Origin: Collinsella aerofaciens
GTDB lineage: Bacteria; Actinomycetota; Coriobacteriia; Coriobacteriales; Coriobacteriaceae
DNA: 25,322 bases
NCBI RefSeq assembly: GCF_028209625.1
Contig: NZ_JAQLDU010000020.1
Span: 1-25,322, forward strand
Reading direction: 5' to 3'
Shown in pieces: positions 12,914 through 23,692 of this stretch. Both the position numbers and the translations under genes were made by a program. How positions within the stretch are numbered: position 1 is the stretch's first letter; each line of letters opens with the position of its first letter. The notes under the pieces are model-generated. The model was given only the letters and a program-made list of their open reading frames with translations, was not told where the DNA came from and made no database searches.

Positions 12914-15900
12914 CTAGTTGGTTTTCGTCTCATGGCGAATGCCGTCGGTGTTGATGCGCGCCAGCGTGTACGTCACGTAGTCGGAGTGCGAATAGCCATC
13001 AAGGTTGCTAACGTTAACCGGCGTGTCGTTGACACCGACGCCGGACATATGAGCCGTAAGCACCAAGCGGTAGTTGGCATAAGTTTGGTCCTTGCCCTCA
13101 ACATTCGTATTCACCTTAACGCGGAAAGCATGCTTAAAGGCAAGGCTGTTGCCGTCGCGCGTGGCGAACGCGCCGCCAGCCCCCTTGCTATCAGTAAATA
13201 CGTAGTTCTTGCCATCGGCGCTCAAAGAGCCGTTAGCCAACTTATCGCTACCGAGCACCGTAATGTAGCTTGAGATGTTGTCGACCGCATCATAACTGCC
13301 ATCATCTTGGCGGCGCTTCTGCAAGCTCAGCGTGTACGTCACCGTGCTGGCATTGGAGATCATGGCCTCGGCACCCGCGAGCTTGGACAAATCATACGTT
13401 CCCACCAGAGCGATTTCGCCGTCGGCGGACTTGAGGTCATCGATGTTGATGCCCAGCTGCGACTTCTTTGAAGCCTCGAGCGCAATAGTCGAGGAGCCCA
13501 CGTCCATGCGGTAGTATCCAGCTATGCCGTCGATGTATGCCGAGTTGCTACTGGTGCTGAGCGTTTCGGCATGCGTAGAGAGGTGCGCACGGTAGTTGGG
13601 CTTTGTGTACTTATCTGTGCCGCCATTCTGCGAAGCGATAATACCAGCCTGGCACGCAGGCTCCGTCATGGCGAGATTCGCCTCCATAGTGATGGTGAAC
13701 TGGCTGTTATGGTTCTTAGCGATCTCGCGAATGCCAGAAAGATCAATTGCTCCAAAATTCGCGTCGGCCAGCGTCAATTTCATGTCCCCGCCATCCGCAG
13801 CCCATACAGCCGAAGCAGCGCAAGGATCTTCAGCGGTTGCCTCCCTCCATGTCCACTTCGTCTTGCCGTTCACGGTTGAGGCATGCGGGACGTAGTACTT
13901 GCCCCCCACTGTCACGTAGAACGAATACGTACCCTGGGTTCCAGTCGGGTAGCCATGCGCGCCCGCAGCACTGCCGTTCTTCCCGTAGTTCACGAGCGAA
14001 GAATCCAGCTGGTAGTACAGCGCGTCGGAGCTCGTGTATTGCTGGTTCGAGTCGAACTTCACGGTGTCGCTTACCTTCATGGTAAGCGGATAGGTGACAT
14101 CGTGAAGCTCCATCCGTTTGATGCCGCCCTCGTTGTTATCGATGAGGCCGTGCGTGTAGTTGGATGTCACGCTGTAGGTCGAGGCCGTATTCTGGTGCCC
14201 ATCCTCGGCAGCCTTGCCGTCGGCTGCTTTCTTGCCTCGCAGCAGGTAGTTGATGTGCTCGTTGAGGCTCGTGTCCACCGTAGTTGCGGTGTAGCCGTTG
14301 ACACCCGCAGAGCCCGCCGGCGTGCGCACCGCCAAGTAGAAGTTCTCACTCTTGGGCTCTTCCTCGGCAACGGAGAGGGTGTAGAACGTGCCCGTCGTGT
14401 CGGAAGATGTACGTGCGCGGTAGTACGCACCGCCGACCTTGGCGCCGGCCGCCTTCTCGAGCTCGACCTGGCTCTTGCCTTTGACCTCGGCATCGGTGAG
14501 CTTGACCCAGGCACCGTCCTTGTCCTCCTTGTGCGTCACGCCCACGATTTCGCTCAGCCACGGCTCGACGTAGGCATTGTTGTCGGCATCCACAAAGTCG
14601 GTGAGCTTGACCGACGCCGCTCCTCCCGCGCCCACCGTGCAGTGATATTCACGGTTGTTATGAGCAGTGTCCACGAGCGTGAGCTGCGTGCCCTTGGGCA
14701 GCGTGGCGCCGAAGGTGATGCTCTTGTTGAGCGGGCCCATGGAGCCACCGGCTTCGAGCAGCGTGTTCCAGCCGTAAGCGACTGCCTCGCCCCGGGCGCT
14801 ACCATAGGTCCAGGTAAGGTAGCCGGTCATGGTATCGCCGCTGCTCACAAGCACGTGATTGTCGTATTGAGTCGCAAAGTCGGCAGCCTTGAAGTTCGCG
14901 CCCTCGGAGTAGGTGGCGGTGAAGTCGATCTCGAGCATGCGCTTAACGATGATGGGCACCTGCACGCGGTAGCTCTGGCCGGCCTCGCTAAAAGTGACCG
15001 TGAGCAGCGTGAAGCGGCCCCGCTCGTTGTCCCAGTCGGTACTCGCGCGGAAAACCATGGAGCTCGTGCCGTTGTTGAGTACCTTGAGCGTGGGCGTTTG
15101 CGAGGCGGTTGCGTCCTTGACGAAGGCGCCGTTATCGGCAAGCGAGAAGACCTCAGCGGTGGCGGTCACGTGCTTGGCGCTGCCGTTGAGGCGGCGGGCA
15201 TCGGAAAAGCCGCCGTTAGTCACGATGTTCAGATACTTCTCGACCGTCGTCGTGTCGTTGCCGGGAATCATGAGTACAGGGAAGTCGGTTGCAACCTTCT
15301 TGCCCGAAGTAACGTTGTTGGCGTTGAAAGTGCTCTTTGAGCTGTCCGCACTGTAGGTTTTCTTGTTTTGGTACGTGCCGTCATCATTGATGCCGCTGAT
15401 GTTGGTGTAGGTGTAGCGGCCGGGAACGCGGGCACCCGCCTGGCTTTGGATGGTCACCGCGGTGTCAATGGCGGCACCGTCGCCAAACAGATAGCGATCA
15501 GTGGTGTCGCCGTTGGAGGCACGCACCGCCAGCGTGCTCACGGGGCTCGTGGTCACGTACGGGCTTGCCGCCGTGGTAGCGGTATCGTCCGCACCGTAGA
15601 GCGTGATGCCCTTGCCGGGTACGGCGAGCTTGTCGTTGTAGTCTCCGAACGCGATGTAGGTTTTCTTGTTAACCGCAGCCGCATTGGTCGTGTAAACCAT
15701 CGGCGGCAGGTCGCTCGTGGTCTTGCCGTCGCCAGGCTTTACGTCCACACCTGCTGCGGAGAGGCTGTACCGATTATCCCCTGTGTCAACCTCGCCCAAG
15801 AGCACGCCCTGCTTAGCGTCCTTTTTGTAGGTGTTGCCATCCATAAGCACGTTTACCAGATGGAACTGGCCACGTCCGTCGCCCGCAATGCCGCCGTTGG

Positions 15901-18900
15901 AGGTTCCGCTAAACGTGGTGTTGGATACCCTTGTGTTGGTGACGTTGATGACGTCGGAACCGTTGTGAATCGCACCAAGCAGACCACCGCTCCAGCTGCC
16001 CTTGATCGTAGCACCCTCAATCGCGATATTGTTGCAAGTTATACCATCGTTGCTGTAGAAGTAGCCAATCAGCCCACCTGAGCATTGGTTAGTGCCGGCA
16101 ACGTCGATGTTCTCGACGCTGCAGCCCTCGAACCAGTACACGTTGGATCTATAGATGCTGGTCGTAACCTCGCCAATCAAGCCGCCCGCATTGCGGATGG
16201 TCGTGTTCTTTCCGGTCTCATCGCCGATGAGGGCATTCTTGCTGCCGTCTCCGCCATCAATGCGCACGTTGCTCATAGAAATAACTCCGCTATAGGCGCT
16301 TCCGAGCACACCGCCGGCGCCCATGCACGTATCGGTGTTCTCCCCGGTAGCAAGCACATTTACCCCAGAGATAACTGCCGTGCTGCTCGACGAGACCGCT
16401 ACGGTGGTGCCGACGTTAGTGTTGACCGAGATATCGCTTGATTTGGCATAGCCGAGCACACCGCCCACGTAGGGCGTTGTCCCCGTGGCGGTTATGGTCG
16501 AGTTCGCGGCAACAGTCTTCTCGCTTACCCCTTTGGTTGCGGTTGTCCACATGCCACACGCCGAGGCGACCGTACCCACGTAGCCGCCGACATACTTCTC
16601 ACCCGTGACGTTGAGGCCAGTGTATGAGCAGTCATAGAGATACGCGGGGGCCTGCATGCCGGAGCCAAAATTGACCATATAGGTCATGTCGTTATCCGTC
16701 CTTCGGCTGGCGCAGCCCGAGCTACCAAGAAGCCCGCCCACGCTCTTGGCGCCCGACACGGTGCAGTTCTTCATCCGCACGTTGCGGTAGACACCGCACG
16801 TTCCGCCATCGTAGTTGGCCGTTGCGCCCGCCAAAAGGCCGGTGCCGATAAGGTCATTCGATGCCTGTCCCGGTTTGGCTTCGCCGTTGGTGTCGATATA
16901 GGTGAGCGATACGTTGCAGTTACTAAAGGTGAGGTCTTTGACTTGTGCGTCGCCGTTCGCGGTGACGCTGGGGGCGACATAGCTTGAGGTGAACATCACA
17001 GTACTGAACAGGCCGCCCACGCCCGAGACCTTATAGTCGTCATCGGCATATTCGACGACGCCGTAGGCGGTGTCTTCGGTACCCACCGTGATGGTGGCGC
17101 CGTTGCCGTCGATCGTGGCCACGTGCGGCGTGATGCGGTCGCGGTCGGTGGGCGCATCGTTCGAGTTGCAAGCATTGGAATAGTAACGACCACTGAGGCC
17201 CACGTATCCCGTGCCGTAGCCGGTCATATCGTAGGTGGCATTTTCCTTGAACTCCAGGCTCATGCCGATCGATCTCGACGCGCACACGTAGCCCGTTTGG
17301 TAGTTGGCAGCGTAGGACGCCACCAGGTAGGGCGAATTTACATCGTCATCATGGTCGAGCGGGCCGTGCCACCCCTGCTTGCCGGGGGCCTTCTGATCGT
17401 CGTTTTTGGCGATTTCGAAATCGCTGGCAGCACTCGCAGGCTTGCCCACGTTTGCGTAGTCAGCATTCCGCACCTTGCCATATTCCTTGTTGCCAAACAG
17501 GTAGCCGCATATCGCCGGGTCTTGCGAATCGCTGCCCCAGTAAGCCTTGGAACCGCGGAACACGCCATTATTGGAGTAGTTGGTATGTGCCGCGCCAGCA
17601 CCCGCACCCGAGCTGATGATGGCCGAGAGCACCAAAAGGCCCTGGGCGTTTTCGAGCGTGGTCACGGGCGCCTCGGCGTTAGTGCCGAGGTATTTCAAGT
17701 CGGTGCCCGTAGTGGTGACGCAGGGCGTCCCCTTATCTGTGAGTTCGTTGATCTTGTAGTTAGCGTCACCGTTGTCGACATTGCAGCCCTCTCTAAAGGC
17801 ATAGCCATCGATCACACGACCAACGTAGGGGTTGTCGTACTGGTCATACTTTGCGGCATCTTCCTTAGAGGACTTGTACTTTTTGTTCTTTGTGCCGCCG
17901 CGCCACGATTCGCCCGTTTTGCGGAAAATCACGCCACCGCCCGCAATGGCACCAACGTAACCGCCGATAGGGACAAGATGACGCTTATCCCCGTCACCAG
18001 CAACCGTAAAGCCGTACGTCGACGAGCCGTTATTTGGGTTGTTTACGACCACGCCATCGATAATGTTATCGCCACCAAGGATGCAGCCGATAACGCCGCC
18101 GAAAAACGCCGTCGGGACGCCGTCCGCATCCTTCTCAGAATAAGTAATAGTCGCCTGCGCATTCACATAGTTGATGTTGAGATTGCGCACCACGCTGCCA
18201 TAGCTATAGGGAATGAGACCGCGAAGCTCGCCCTTGTTATTTTCAATCTCAATTGACGCAGTTGGCTTGCCTAGGTCGCCAACAATTACGCCACGGAACG
18301 GATTGGCCTTGTTGCCAAATCCGCCAAACGAGGCCGCATCGACGGTAATCTTATTGCCCTCAGGAGGCTCAATGCTGTAATACGCACTCTGCACATAGCG
18401 GTGCATGGTTTCGTCGCTCAACGTCTGCGAGGGATCGGTCGTTGCATCGCCGTTCTTCTTCTCCCATTTGTTATCAGCACCGTTCGCCTGCTTATAGACG
18501 TACACGACCTCGTTGTCGGTCCTCGCGCTGTCGATCTTCGTTTTGTTACGCCGCTCGCACAGTCTGGACTGATCGGCGGCAATAGTGACTTCCCAGCCAT
18601 CCAACGCCACGCTGTTGTTGATGTAGTTAGCGATGGCGTTCATTTCCGTCGCGTCCGTAACGGCGTACGGATCGCTATACGTACCGCATCCCGTCATCAG
18701 GTTAGGGATGCGCTGGTTAACCTTGATTTCGTGATACTGGACGCCATCCTCGGTGGCTTTTCCCTTGTAAACATAAGGAAGATAGTCACCAAACCGAGGA
18801 TTCTTGGCATCTGCCGGCTTTTTATCAACCGTCACCAAGTCATTAGGGGTGGCATAGGTTTCTTTATCGTAATACCAAAGCTGCTTGCCAGAGTATTCCT

Positions 18901-21900
18901 TGTCCTTGGCATCGATTTCGCTTCCATATGTCACCTTGCCCGCATCGGCATCGTCCTTAGTAAAGGTATAGTCCGCAGAGCCCGTGCTCGTGCTTCCGTA
19001 GCCAAAACTCTCCAGCAGGCTCGCATGGGTGAAGATCGTTTTGTTCCTTTGGCTGGGTAAGCTGATTTGCTCAAACTTCGCCGTCACCTGATCGGAATTT
19101 TTTCCCACGCCGAGTCTGCCGAAGAGCGAGGTTGCCGCCGTGGCCCCATTCGCGTAGTTACGGGTTGAAATATTCTTAGCGCTCAGGCTCACGCATGTCT
19201 GCATCTCGCTGATAAGCAGAGGAGCGTAACTGGTATTGTCATTCACACCGTCGACCGTCAAGCCGTCGAGTGTCAGCCCATCTATCTCGAGCTGCGCCAC
19301 ATTAGTCTCATTGATGGGCCCATAAATACAGCGGCACACAAGTGCACCGGACGAACTTCCCGCATCGTTCACAACAGAGCCCACGGTGCCTGCAAGCGTG
19401 ACATTTTTAACCTTGAGGCTGCCCGTATGGGTTCCGATGAGAGCGCAGTGCATATTTTCGTGCTGCGTGGCTTCGCTATTCTTTTTGTTACCTTCTTGCT
19501 CAGCTTTAATGTCGGAATAATGGAACGTAATCGTTGCATTATTCACAGTAACCGTTGAGCCCTTCGCGGGGTCAGTAGGATAGAAACTGTATCCATCTAA
19601 ATTGATTTCCACACCCGCGCTGTCGCTCGTGCCAATATTGTTTCCTTGGAAAATAGCCTGATTTCCCGGAATGATATAGTCCTGAATCGCGCTAGGAGCA
19701 TACAGGTACGCGCACCAAAGCAGTAGGTACTCTGCGGAATCCATCCAACTGCTTGCGCTGCTATTTTTTTCGTTGTTGCCCACCTCCGCATATGCTTTGT
19801 CAAGATTGTAGTAATACCTCGTCCAGGCATTCGTTTTGTGGTTATTGCCGAAAGCCGACCGATTGTGATAGCTGTTGTCACTTCCCGGCTCTCCACTCAT
19901 GTTGAGCTTGCCGCCATTGGCACCGTCATTGGTATGCAGCGAAACGACAGCGTTCCATTCGCCATCAATAAGCTTGCTGCCGGCTTCGTTGCCATAGGCA
20001 GGCTTAGTGCCATTGCCAACCCATTCATCAAACGAAGTATCACTGTCGTCGCTTTTGATTGCCGTGTTGTTGATTTTCACGCCATTGCCTGCAGCAGCAT
20101 TGACCTTATATGCAGTATCCCAACTTGCCCTGTTCTCCAAGTACAAGCCGCTATAAGTTTCTACTCCATATGTTGAAGAATTCTCCGTCCTGCCACCTCG
20201 GCCGATGAGCAGGCCAAGCACCGCTGCCTTATCGGCATTAATGGTTGCGTTCGAAAGATCGATGGCGTAGTCGTTGACGATCCAGTGTCCACTAGCGGCG
20301 TATACGAGGCCGCCGACCTCGGTAGAGCTATTTGCGGTCACGGTCGTGTTGTTGGTAGTTTTGAGGGCGTAGGTGCTGTCGCTGGTATTCGCAGCATCGC
20401 CAATGGTGACGATGGCATTGCCCCAGCTGTAGCCCAGAAGACCACCGGCGCCGTTGAGCTTATCGCCGTTCTTGCCCACGGTCATAGCGAATTCACTAAA
20501 GCTAAGACCGGTAATGGTAACGTTCTTCTCGTTCGATCCCTGCACAATGCAGCCGATAAAGCCACCGACTTGGGCAATCTTGCCGCCGGCGCAATCGCCG
20601 GTTTTGATTTTGCCGCCGACTTCGAGGCGCGTAACATTGAATTTCGAGGTATAGTCGCCCACATAGCCGATGGCGCCGCCAATGCGCATATTGCCGTTAA
20701 GCGTTTGAGCTTTAGTGATGGTCGCCTGGGCCTTGCTGTTGCCCTCAAACGCAACCGTAGAAGCCGCCGACACGCTGCCCGCAATACCACCAATGTTCAC
20801 TTCGTTGCTGAACGTATCATCACACGCGATATTCGTTTTGCACGTTACGCCAGACAATGACAGGTTGCCGACGATGGTACCTGCAAGCGACCCGGCATCG
20901 ATAGCCGAACCGTTATCGAACTTCATGGAGCCAGCGATTGTGACGTTGGAGATGGTTGCGCCGTTGACGGCCGCGAACAAGCCCAAGCGACCGTGGCGGT
21001 AGATTTTGCCGTTGCCGTCGCTCGTGTCATTGCCGTCGAGCACAGCTTCACCACGCTTGCTGTACGGCTCGCCGACGGCAAGGTTAATTGTGCCGCCACC
21101 GTTCAACGTTCCCGAGAAAACTTGCGAGCCGTCTGCACGATCCTGCGTGAAACCCGTTAGGCCCGTGCCCTTGAGATCAATAGTGCCGTTCACCGTAATG
21201 GTCGAGGACTGCAAGCCGTTAAGGTTGTTTTCGGTAACGCCGTCAACCATCGAGTAGTAGCCGTTGGTTTGCCAGGTAATCGCCAGCTTTGCGAAATCGT
21301 CGATACTTGCCAGCGCAAATGCATCGCCAGTTTTTACGAGCTTAGAGCTAAAGTTCCACCGGTGCGCTTCGTTGATGGAGATGAGGTCCTCGCTCAACGG
21401 GTTGCCCAAGCGAATGACCTGGCCGTAGCTGTACACGTCATCGATCTTGACGGGCGTAGAGGGGCGCTTATATTGCCGTTTCGTGATATCGCCTGCGGCG
21501 GCGCCACTATCGCTTCCGCTACCGGCGGCAAAAATCAGCGAGTTGAAGTTCTCATAAATCAGCTGCGCAGTGTGATCATTTTCTACGAAGGTGGCATCCG
21601 ACAGGTCGGTGATACCGCTGAACTTGACGATGCCGAGCCACGACGACCCAACGACTCCGGCAAAGCCGCCGTTTGTGCCGCCGATGGTAGCGCCGCTGGC
21701 GGTTTTGACTTTCAGGCCGCGCACTTCTAGAACGTTGTTTGTGTCCACGACGCCCACGGCGCCGCCGTATTTGCCATTTGTACTGGCGTAGCCCGAGGTT
21801 GAGCATGTCACTGTTGCATCACTGATGACCACGGCGGACACGTTGGCACTCCCGCCGCCTTCGCCAAGGTAGCCTACTAGGCCGCCCGCGTAGGTGAGTT

Positions 21901-23617
21901 TGCCGTTGGAGCCCACGCCGAACGACACCGCAGTATCATCCTGCACCGTAAAGGCATGCAGCGCGTCGCCGTTCTTCTTCCCCCACAGCTTGCCCACCAA
22001 GCCGCCGTAGTTGCCGTGCTTGTTGTCGTCCTTGCCATTTTGCAGCGTGCTTGTATACGAACCGCCGTTGACGGCCACATCGCCGTTCGATATGTCGAGT
22101 ACGCCGAACAGTCCGCCGGCGGAAGGGGCAGCGCTCGTGTTGGACACACTGAGCGCCACCCCCTTGCCAAAGTCGAAGATGCCGCTGTTGATGGTGAATG
22201 CGTCGGCAAACGAGGCGTCGCCGATAAGGCCACCTGCATACGTCCCGGCAGATGACGATCCAACCGCATACGCGGGCTTGATGGCAATGGCCTTGCCCGA
22301 GGCGTCTTTTCCGCTGTTATCCTTGCCCACGGTGAGCGTGAGCTTAGTCGCCTTACCGATAAGACCGCCCGCCGCGTTTTTACCTGCGACGCTCAGCGCC
22401 GAGACATCGATGCCAGTTGGTAGGGCGACGGTGACACCCTCCTGCGCCTCGCCGATAAGGCCTCCTGCGTTGGCGCCATCGGCTGTCGCGTTGATGGTGG
22501 GCGTACCGTCGAGGTTGTCCGGCAGGGCGAGGCCCGCAAGCGTAAACGATGCTTTTTCGGCAAGGGTGTTCGCAAGCAAGCCCATGTTGCCTGCGCTCGA
22601 TTGCATATCGACTGCCAGGGGGCTGTTCGCGCTTGTCGTGTAGGTGGCGTTAAGCGTGAGCGCGCCCGTGACCTCGCCCACAAGCGGCGAGGTGAGCTTG
22701 CAGATGTCCTTTTCGGTATCGCTCTTGGGCGTGCCCACGGTAACGGTGGCAGCAAGCGTCTTGTCCGCGCCCGTGACCTTTGCGGCCACGATGGGCTGGG
22801 CATCGGTACCCTTCCAGGTGAGCTTTACGGTGCTGTTGGCGTCGCTGAGCTCGATGTTGTTGAAGAGCGTCTTGTTGACGGTCAGGGTCCTGTCGCCGAG
22901 GTTGAGCGCGCCTTTGAAAGGGTAGGCATCGCTGCCGAAGCCCTGGAACGTGAGGCTACCCAGGCCGCCCACGATCTCCGCGCCGCACACGTCGAAGTCG
23001 ATGCCGGTCGAGCCACCTTTGGAGATGTTCGCGTTCTGGTAGATGGCGGGATCGGTGTTGGAGATGGCGATAAGGTCGGCGTTGGACTCAAAGGTAATGG
23101 CCGTGACGGCGCCCGAGTCGTCAGTGATGACATCGCCGTCACCCAACTCGTGCCTGAGAGCCTCGACAGTAGTGATGGTGGGGTCGGTGTTTGCCTGATC
23201 AGCAGCATCCGCGTCCGCGTCATCCGCTTGTTCTTCGTCAGCAGCGCCCTCATCGGCAGCCGCATCGTCTTGGGACGCGTCGCCCTCCGCTGGAGCATCG
23301 CCGCTGGTGGTTCCATCGGTCGTGGAGTCCTGCGACTCGCCAGCGTTGGTAGAACCGTCGCCGCCCTCGGTGGCTCCCGCATCGGCGCCCGGAGTCGTTG
23401 CGGCATCATCAGATGCAGCCTGATCGGCATCTTGCAACGCACTGACCACGCCATCCTGTACGGAGCGCGCCGTGTTGCCCGCGGCGCGCGCGGCGGAGAC
23501 GGATGCCTCCATAACGGCGTCGAGCTCTTGCGCGAACACCTCTGTGGAGGGCGCGAGCGCCTGGAAAATCATGATCGCAGTCAGGCATGCGGTTGTTATG
23601 CGCTTTGCCGTTCTCAT
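12914..23617 (-). CDS. Giant secreted GLUG-repeat surface protein (3567 residues)
   Basis: The N-terminus is a clear signal peptide: MRTAKR, a hydrophobic core, and probable cleavage after VFA29. An acidic Asp/Ala/Glu/Gly/Thr-rich low-complexity segment follows at about 65-145. From about residue 380 to 2580 there are about 25 GLUG-type motifs such as GGLIGEA, GGLVGYLG, GGYVGTVAS and GGLLGAIHNG, which usually build right-handed beta-helix rods. The last ~900 residues lack these motifs and look like beta-rich modules with stretches such as VTVGGKYYVPHASTV. The protein ends HETKTN with no LPXTG motif, hydrophobic anchor or charged tail. It is therefore secreted and held by another means, or released. 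The gene is third in the cassette, 75 bases after the membrane protein gene, with an AGGA-type ribosome-binding site. Adhesion is likely but unproven. Confidence 0.9.
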   Translation of the reverse strand: MRTAKRITTACLTAIMIFQALAPSTEVFAQELDAVMEASVSAARAAGNTARSVQDGVVSALQDADQAASDDAATTPGADAGATEGGDGSTNAGESQDSTTDGTTSGDAPAEGDASQDDAAADEGAADEEQADDADADAADQANTDPTITTVEALRHELGDGDVITDDSGAVTAITFESNADLIAISNTDPAIYQNANISKGGSTGIDFDVCGAEIVGGLGSLTFQGFGSDAYPFKGALNLGDRTLTVNKTLFNNIELSDANSTVKLTWKGTDAQPIVAAKVTGADKTLAATVTVGTPKSDTEKDICKLTSPLVGEVTGALTLNATYTTSANSPLAVDMQSSAGNMGLLANTLAEKASFTLAGLALPDNLDGTPTINATADGANAGGLIGEAQEGVTVALPTGIDVSALSVAGKNAAGGLIGKATKLTLTVGKDNSGKDASGKAIAIKPAYAVGSSSAGTYAGGLIGDASFADAFTINSGIFDFGKGVALSVSNTSAAPSAGGLFGVLDISNGDVAVNGGSYTSTLQNGKDDNKHGNYGGLVGKLWGKKNGDALHAFTVQDDTAVSFGVGSNGKLTYAGGLVGYLGEGGGSANVSAVVISDATVTCSTSGYASTNGKYGGAVGVVDTNNVLEVRGLKVKTASGATIGGTNGGFAGVVGSSWLGIVKFSGITDLSDATFVENDHTAQLIYENFNSLIFAAGSGSDSGAAAGDITKRQYKRPSTPVKIDDVYSYGQVIRLGNPLSEDLISINEAHRWNFSSKLVKTGDAFALASIDDFAKLAITWQTNGYYSMVDGVTENNLNGLQSSTITVNGTIDLKGTGLTGFTQDRADGSQVFSGTLNGGGTINLAVGEPYSKRGEAVLDGNDTSDGNGKIYRHGRLGLFAAVNGATISNVTIAGSMKFDNGSAIDAGSLAGTIVGNLSLSGVTCKTNIACDDTFSNEVNIGGIAGSVSAASTVAFEGNSKAQATITKAQTLNGNMRIGGAIGYVGDYTSKFNVTRLEVGGKIKTGDCAGGKIAQVGGFIGCIVQGSNEKNVTITGLSFSEFAMTVGKNGDKLNGAGGLLGYSWGNAIVTIGDAANTSDSTYALKTTNNTTVTANSSTEVGGLVYAASGHWIVNDYAIDLSNATINADKAAVLGLLIGRGGRTENSSTYGVETYSGLYLENRASWDTAYKVNAAAGNGVKINNTAIKSDDSDTSFDEWVGNGTKPAYGNEAGSKLIDGEWNAVVSLHTNDGANGGKLNMSGEPGSDNSYHNRSAFGNNHKTNAWTRYYYNLDKAYAEVGNNEKNSSASSWMDSAEYLLLWCAYLYAPSAIQDYIIPGNQAIFQGNNIGTSDSAGVEINLDGYSFYPTDPAKGSTVTVNNATITFHYSDIKAEQEGNKKNSEATQHENMHCALIGTHTGSLKVKNVTLAGTVGSVVNDAGSSSGALVCRCIYGPINETNVAQLEIDGLTLDGLTVDGVNDNTSYAPLLISEMQTCVSLSAKNISTRNYANGATAATSLFGRLGVGKNSDQVTAKFEQISLPSQRNKTIFTHASLLESFGYGSTSTGSADYTFTKDDADAGKVTYGSEIDAKDKEYSGKQLWYYDKETYATPNDLVTVDKKPADAKNPRFGDYLPYVYKGKATEDGVQYHEIKVNQRIPNLMTGCGTYSDPYAVTDATEMNAIANYINNSVALDGWEVTIAADQSRLCERRNKTKIDSARTDNEVVYVYKQANGADNKWEKKNGDATTDPSQTLSDETMHRYVQSAYYSIEPPEGNKITVDAASFGGFGNKANPFRGVIVGDLGKPTASIEIENNKGELRGLIPYSYGSVVRNLNINYVNAQATITYSEKDADGVPTAFFGGVIGCILGGDNIIDGVVVNNPNNGSSTYGFTVAGDGDKRHLVPIGGYVGAIAGGGVIFRKTGESWRGGTKNKKYKSSKEDAAKYDQYDNPYVGRVIDGYAFREGCNVDNGDANYKINELTDKGTPCVTTTGTDLKYLGTNAEAPVTTLENAQGLLVLSAIISSGAGAGAAHTNYSNNGVFRGSKAYWGSDSQDPAICGYLFGNKEYGKVRNADYANVGKPASAASDFEIAKNDDQKAPGKQGWHGPLDHDDDVNSPYLVASYAANYQTGYVCASRSIGMSLEFKENATYDMTGYGTGYVGLSGRYYSNACNSNDAPTDRDRITPHVATIDGNGATITVGTEDTAYGVVEYADDDYKVSGVGGLFSTVMFTSSYVAPSVTANGDAQVKDLTFSNCNVSLTYIDTNGEAKPGQASNDLIGTGLLAGATANYDGGTCGVYRNVRMKNCTVSGAKSVGGLLGSSGCASRRTDNDMTYMVNFGSGMQAPAYLYDCSYTGLNVTGEKYVGGYVGTVASACGMWTTATKGVSEKTVAANSTITATGTTPYVGGVLGYAKSSDISVNTNVGTTVAVSSSSTAVISGVNVLATGENTDTCMGAGGVLGSAYSGVISMSNVRIDGGDGSKNALIGDETGKNTTIRNAGGLIGEVTTSIYRSNVYWFEGCSVENIDVAGTNQCSGGLIGYFYSNDGITCNNIAIEGATIKGSWSGGLLGAIHNGSDVINVTNTRVSNTTFSGTSNGGIAGDGRGQFHLVNVLMDGNTYKKDAKQGVLLGEVDTGDNRYSLSAAGVDVKPGDGKTTSDLPPMVYTTNAAAVNKKTYIAFGDYNDKLAVPGKGITLYGADDTATTAASPYVTTSPVSTLAVRASNGDTTDRYLFGDGAAIDTAVTIQSQAGARVPGRYTYTNISGINDDGTYQNKKTYSADSSKSTFNANNVTSGKKVATDFPVLMIPGNDTTTVEKYLNIVTNGGFSDARRLNGSAKHVTATAEVFSLADNGAFVKDATASQTPTLKVLNNGTSSMVFRASTDWDNERGRFTLLTVTFSEAGQSYRVQVPIIVKRMLEIDFTATYSEGANFKAADFATQYDNHVLVSSGDTMTGYLTWTYGSARGEAVAYGWNTLLEAGGSMGPLNKSITFGATLPKGTQLTLVDTAHNNREYHCTVGAGGAASVKLTDFVDADNNAYVEPWLSEIVGVTHKEDKDGAWVKLTDAEVKGKSQVELEKAAGAKVGGAYYRARTSSDTTGTFYTLSVAEEEPKSENFYLAVRTPAGSAGVNGYTATTVDTSLNEHINYLLRGKKAADGKAAEDGHQNTASTYSVTSNYTHGLIDNNEGGIKRMELHDVTYPLTMKVSDTVKFDSNQQYTSSDALYYQLDSSLVNYGKNGSAAGAHGYPTGTQGTYSFYVTVGGKYYVPHASTVNGKTKWTWREATAEDPCAASAVWAADGGDMKLTLADANFGAIDLSGIREIAKNHNSQFTITMEANLAMTEPACQAGIIASQNGGTDKYTKPNYRAHLSTHAETLSTSSNSAYIDGIAGYYRMDVGSSTIALEASKKSQLGINIDDLKSADGEIALVGTYDLSKLAGAEAMISNASTVTYTLSLQKRRQDDGSYDAVDNISSYITVLGSDKLANGSLSADGKNYVFTDSKGAGGAFATRDGNSLAFKHAFRVKVNTNVEGKDQTYANYRLVLTAHMSGVGVNDTPVNVSNLDGYSHSDYVTYTLARINTDGIRHETKTN

Positions 23618-23692
23618 CTGGTCCTACCTCGTCCTATCTCATGCCCCGTACGGGGTCTCAAAATCTATGCTTGCGGATTGCTTCGGCTAGCC
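23618..23692 (-). other. Short spacer with CCCCGTACGGGG palindrome
   Basis: The 75-base gap between the membrane protein gene and the giant gene contains the perfect palindrome CCCCGTACGGGG at 23644-23655 and the ribosome-binding site of the giant gene. It could be a processing or attenuation site; this is not strong evidence. Confidence 0.35.

Noticed and set aside
13883..15340. Plus-strand open frame of 485 codons inside the giant gene
   Set aside because: Antisense shadow of the giant gene; no ribosome-binding site or recognisable protein motifs.
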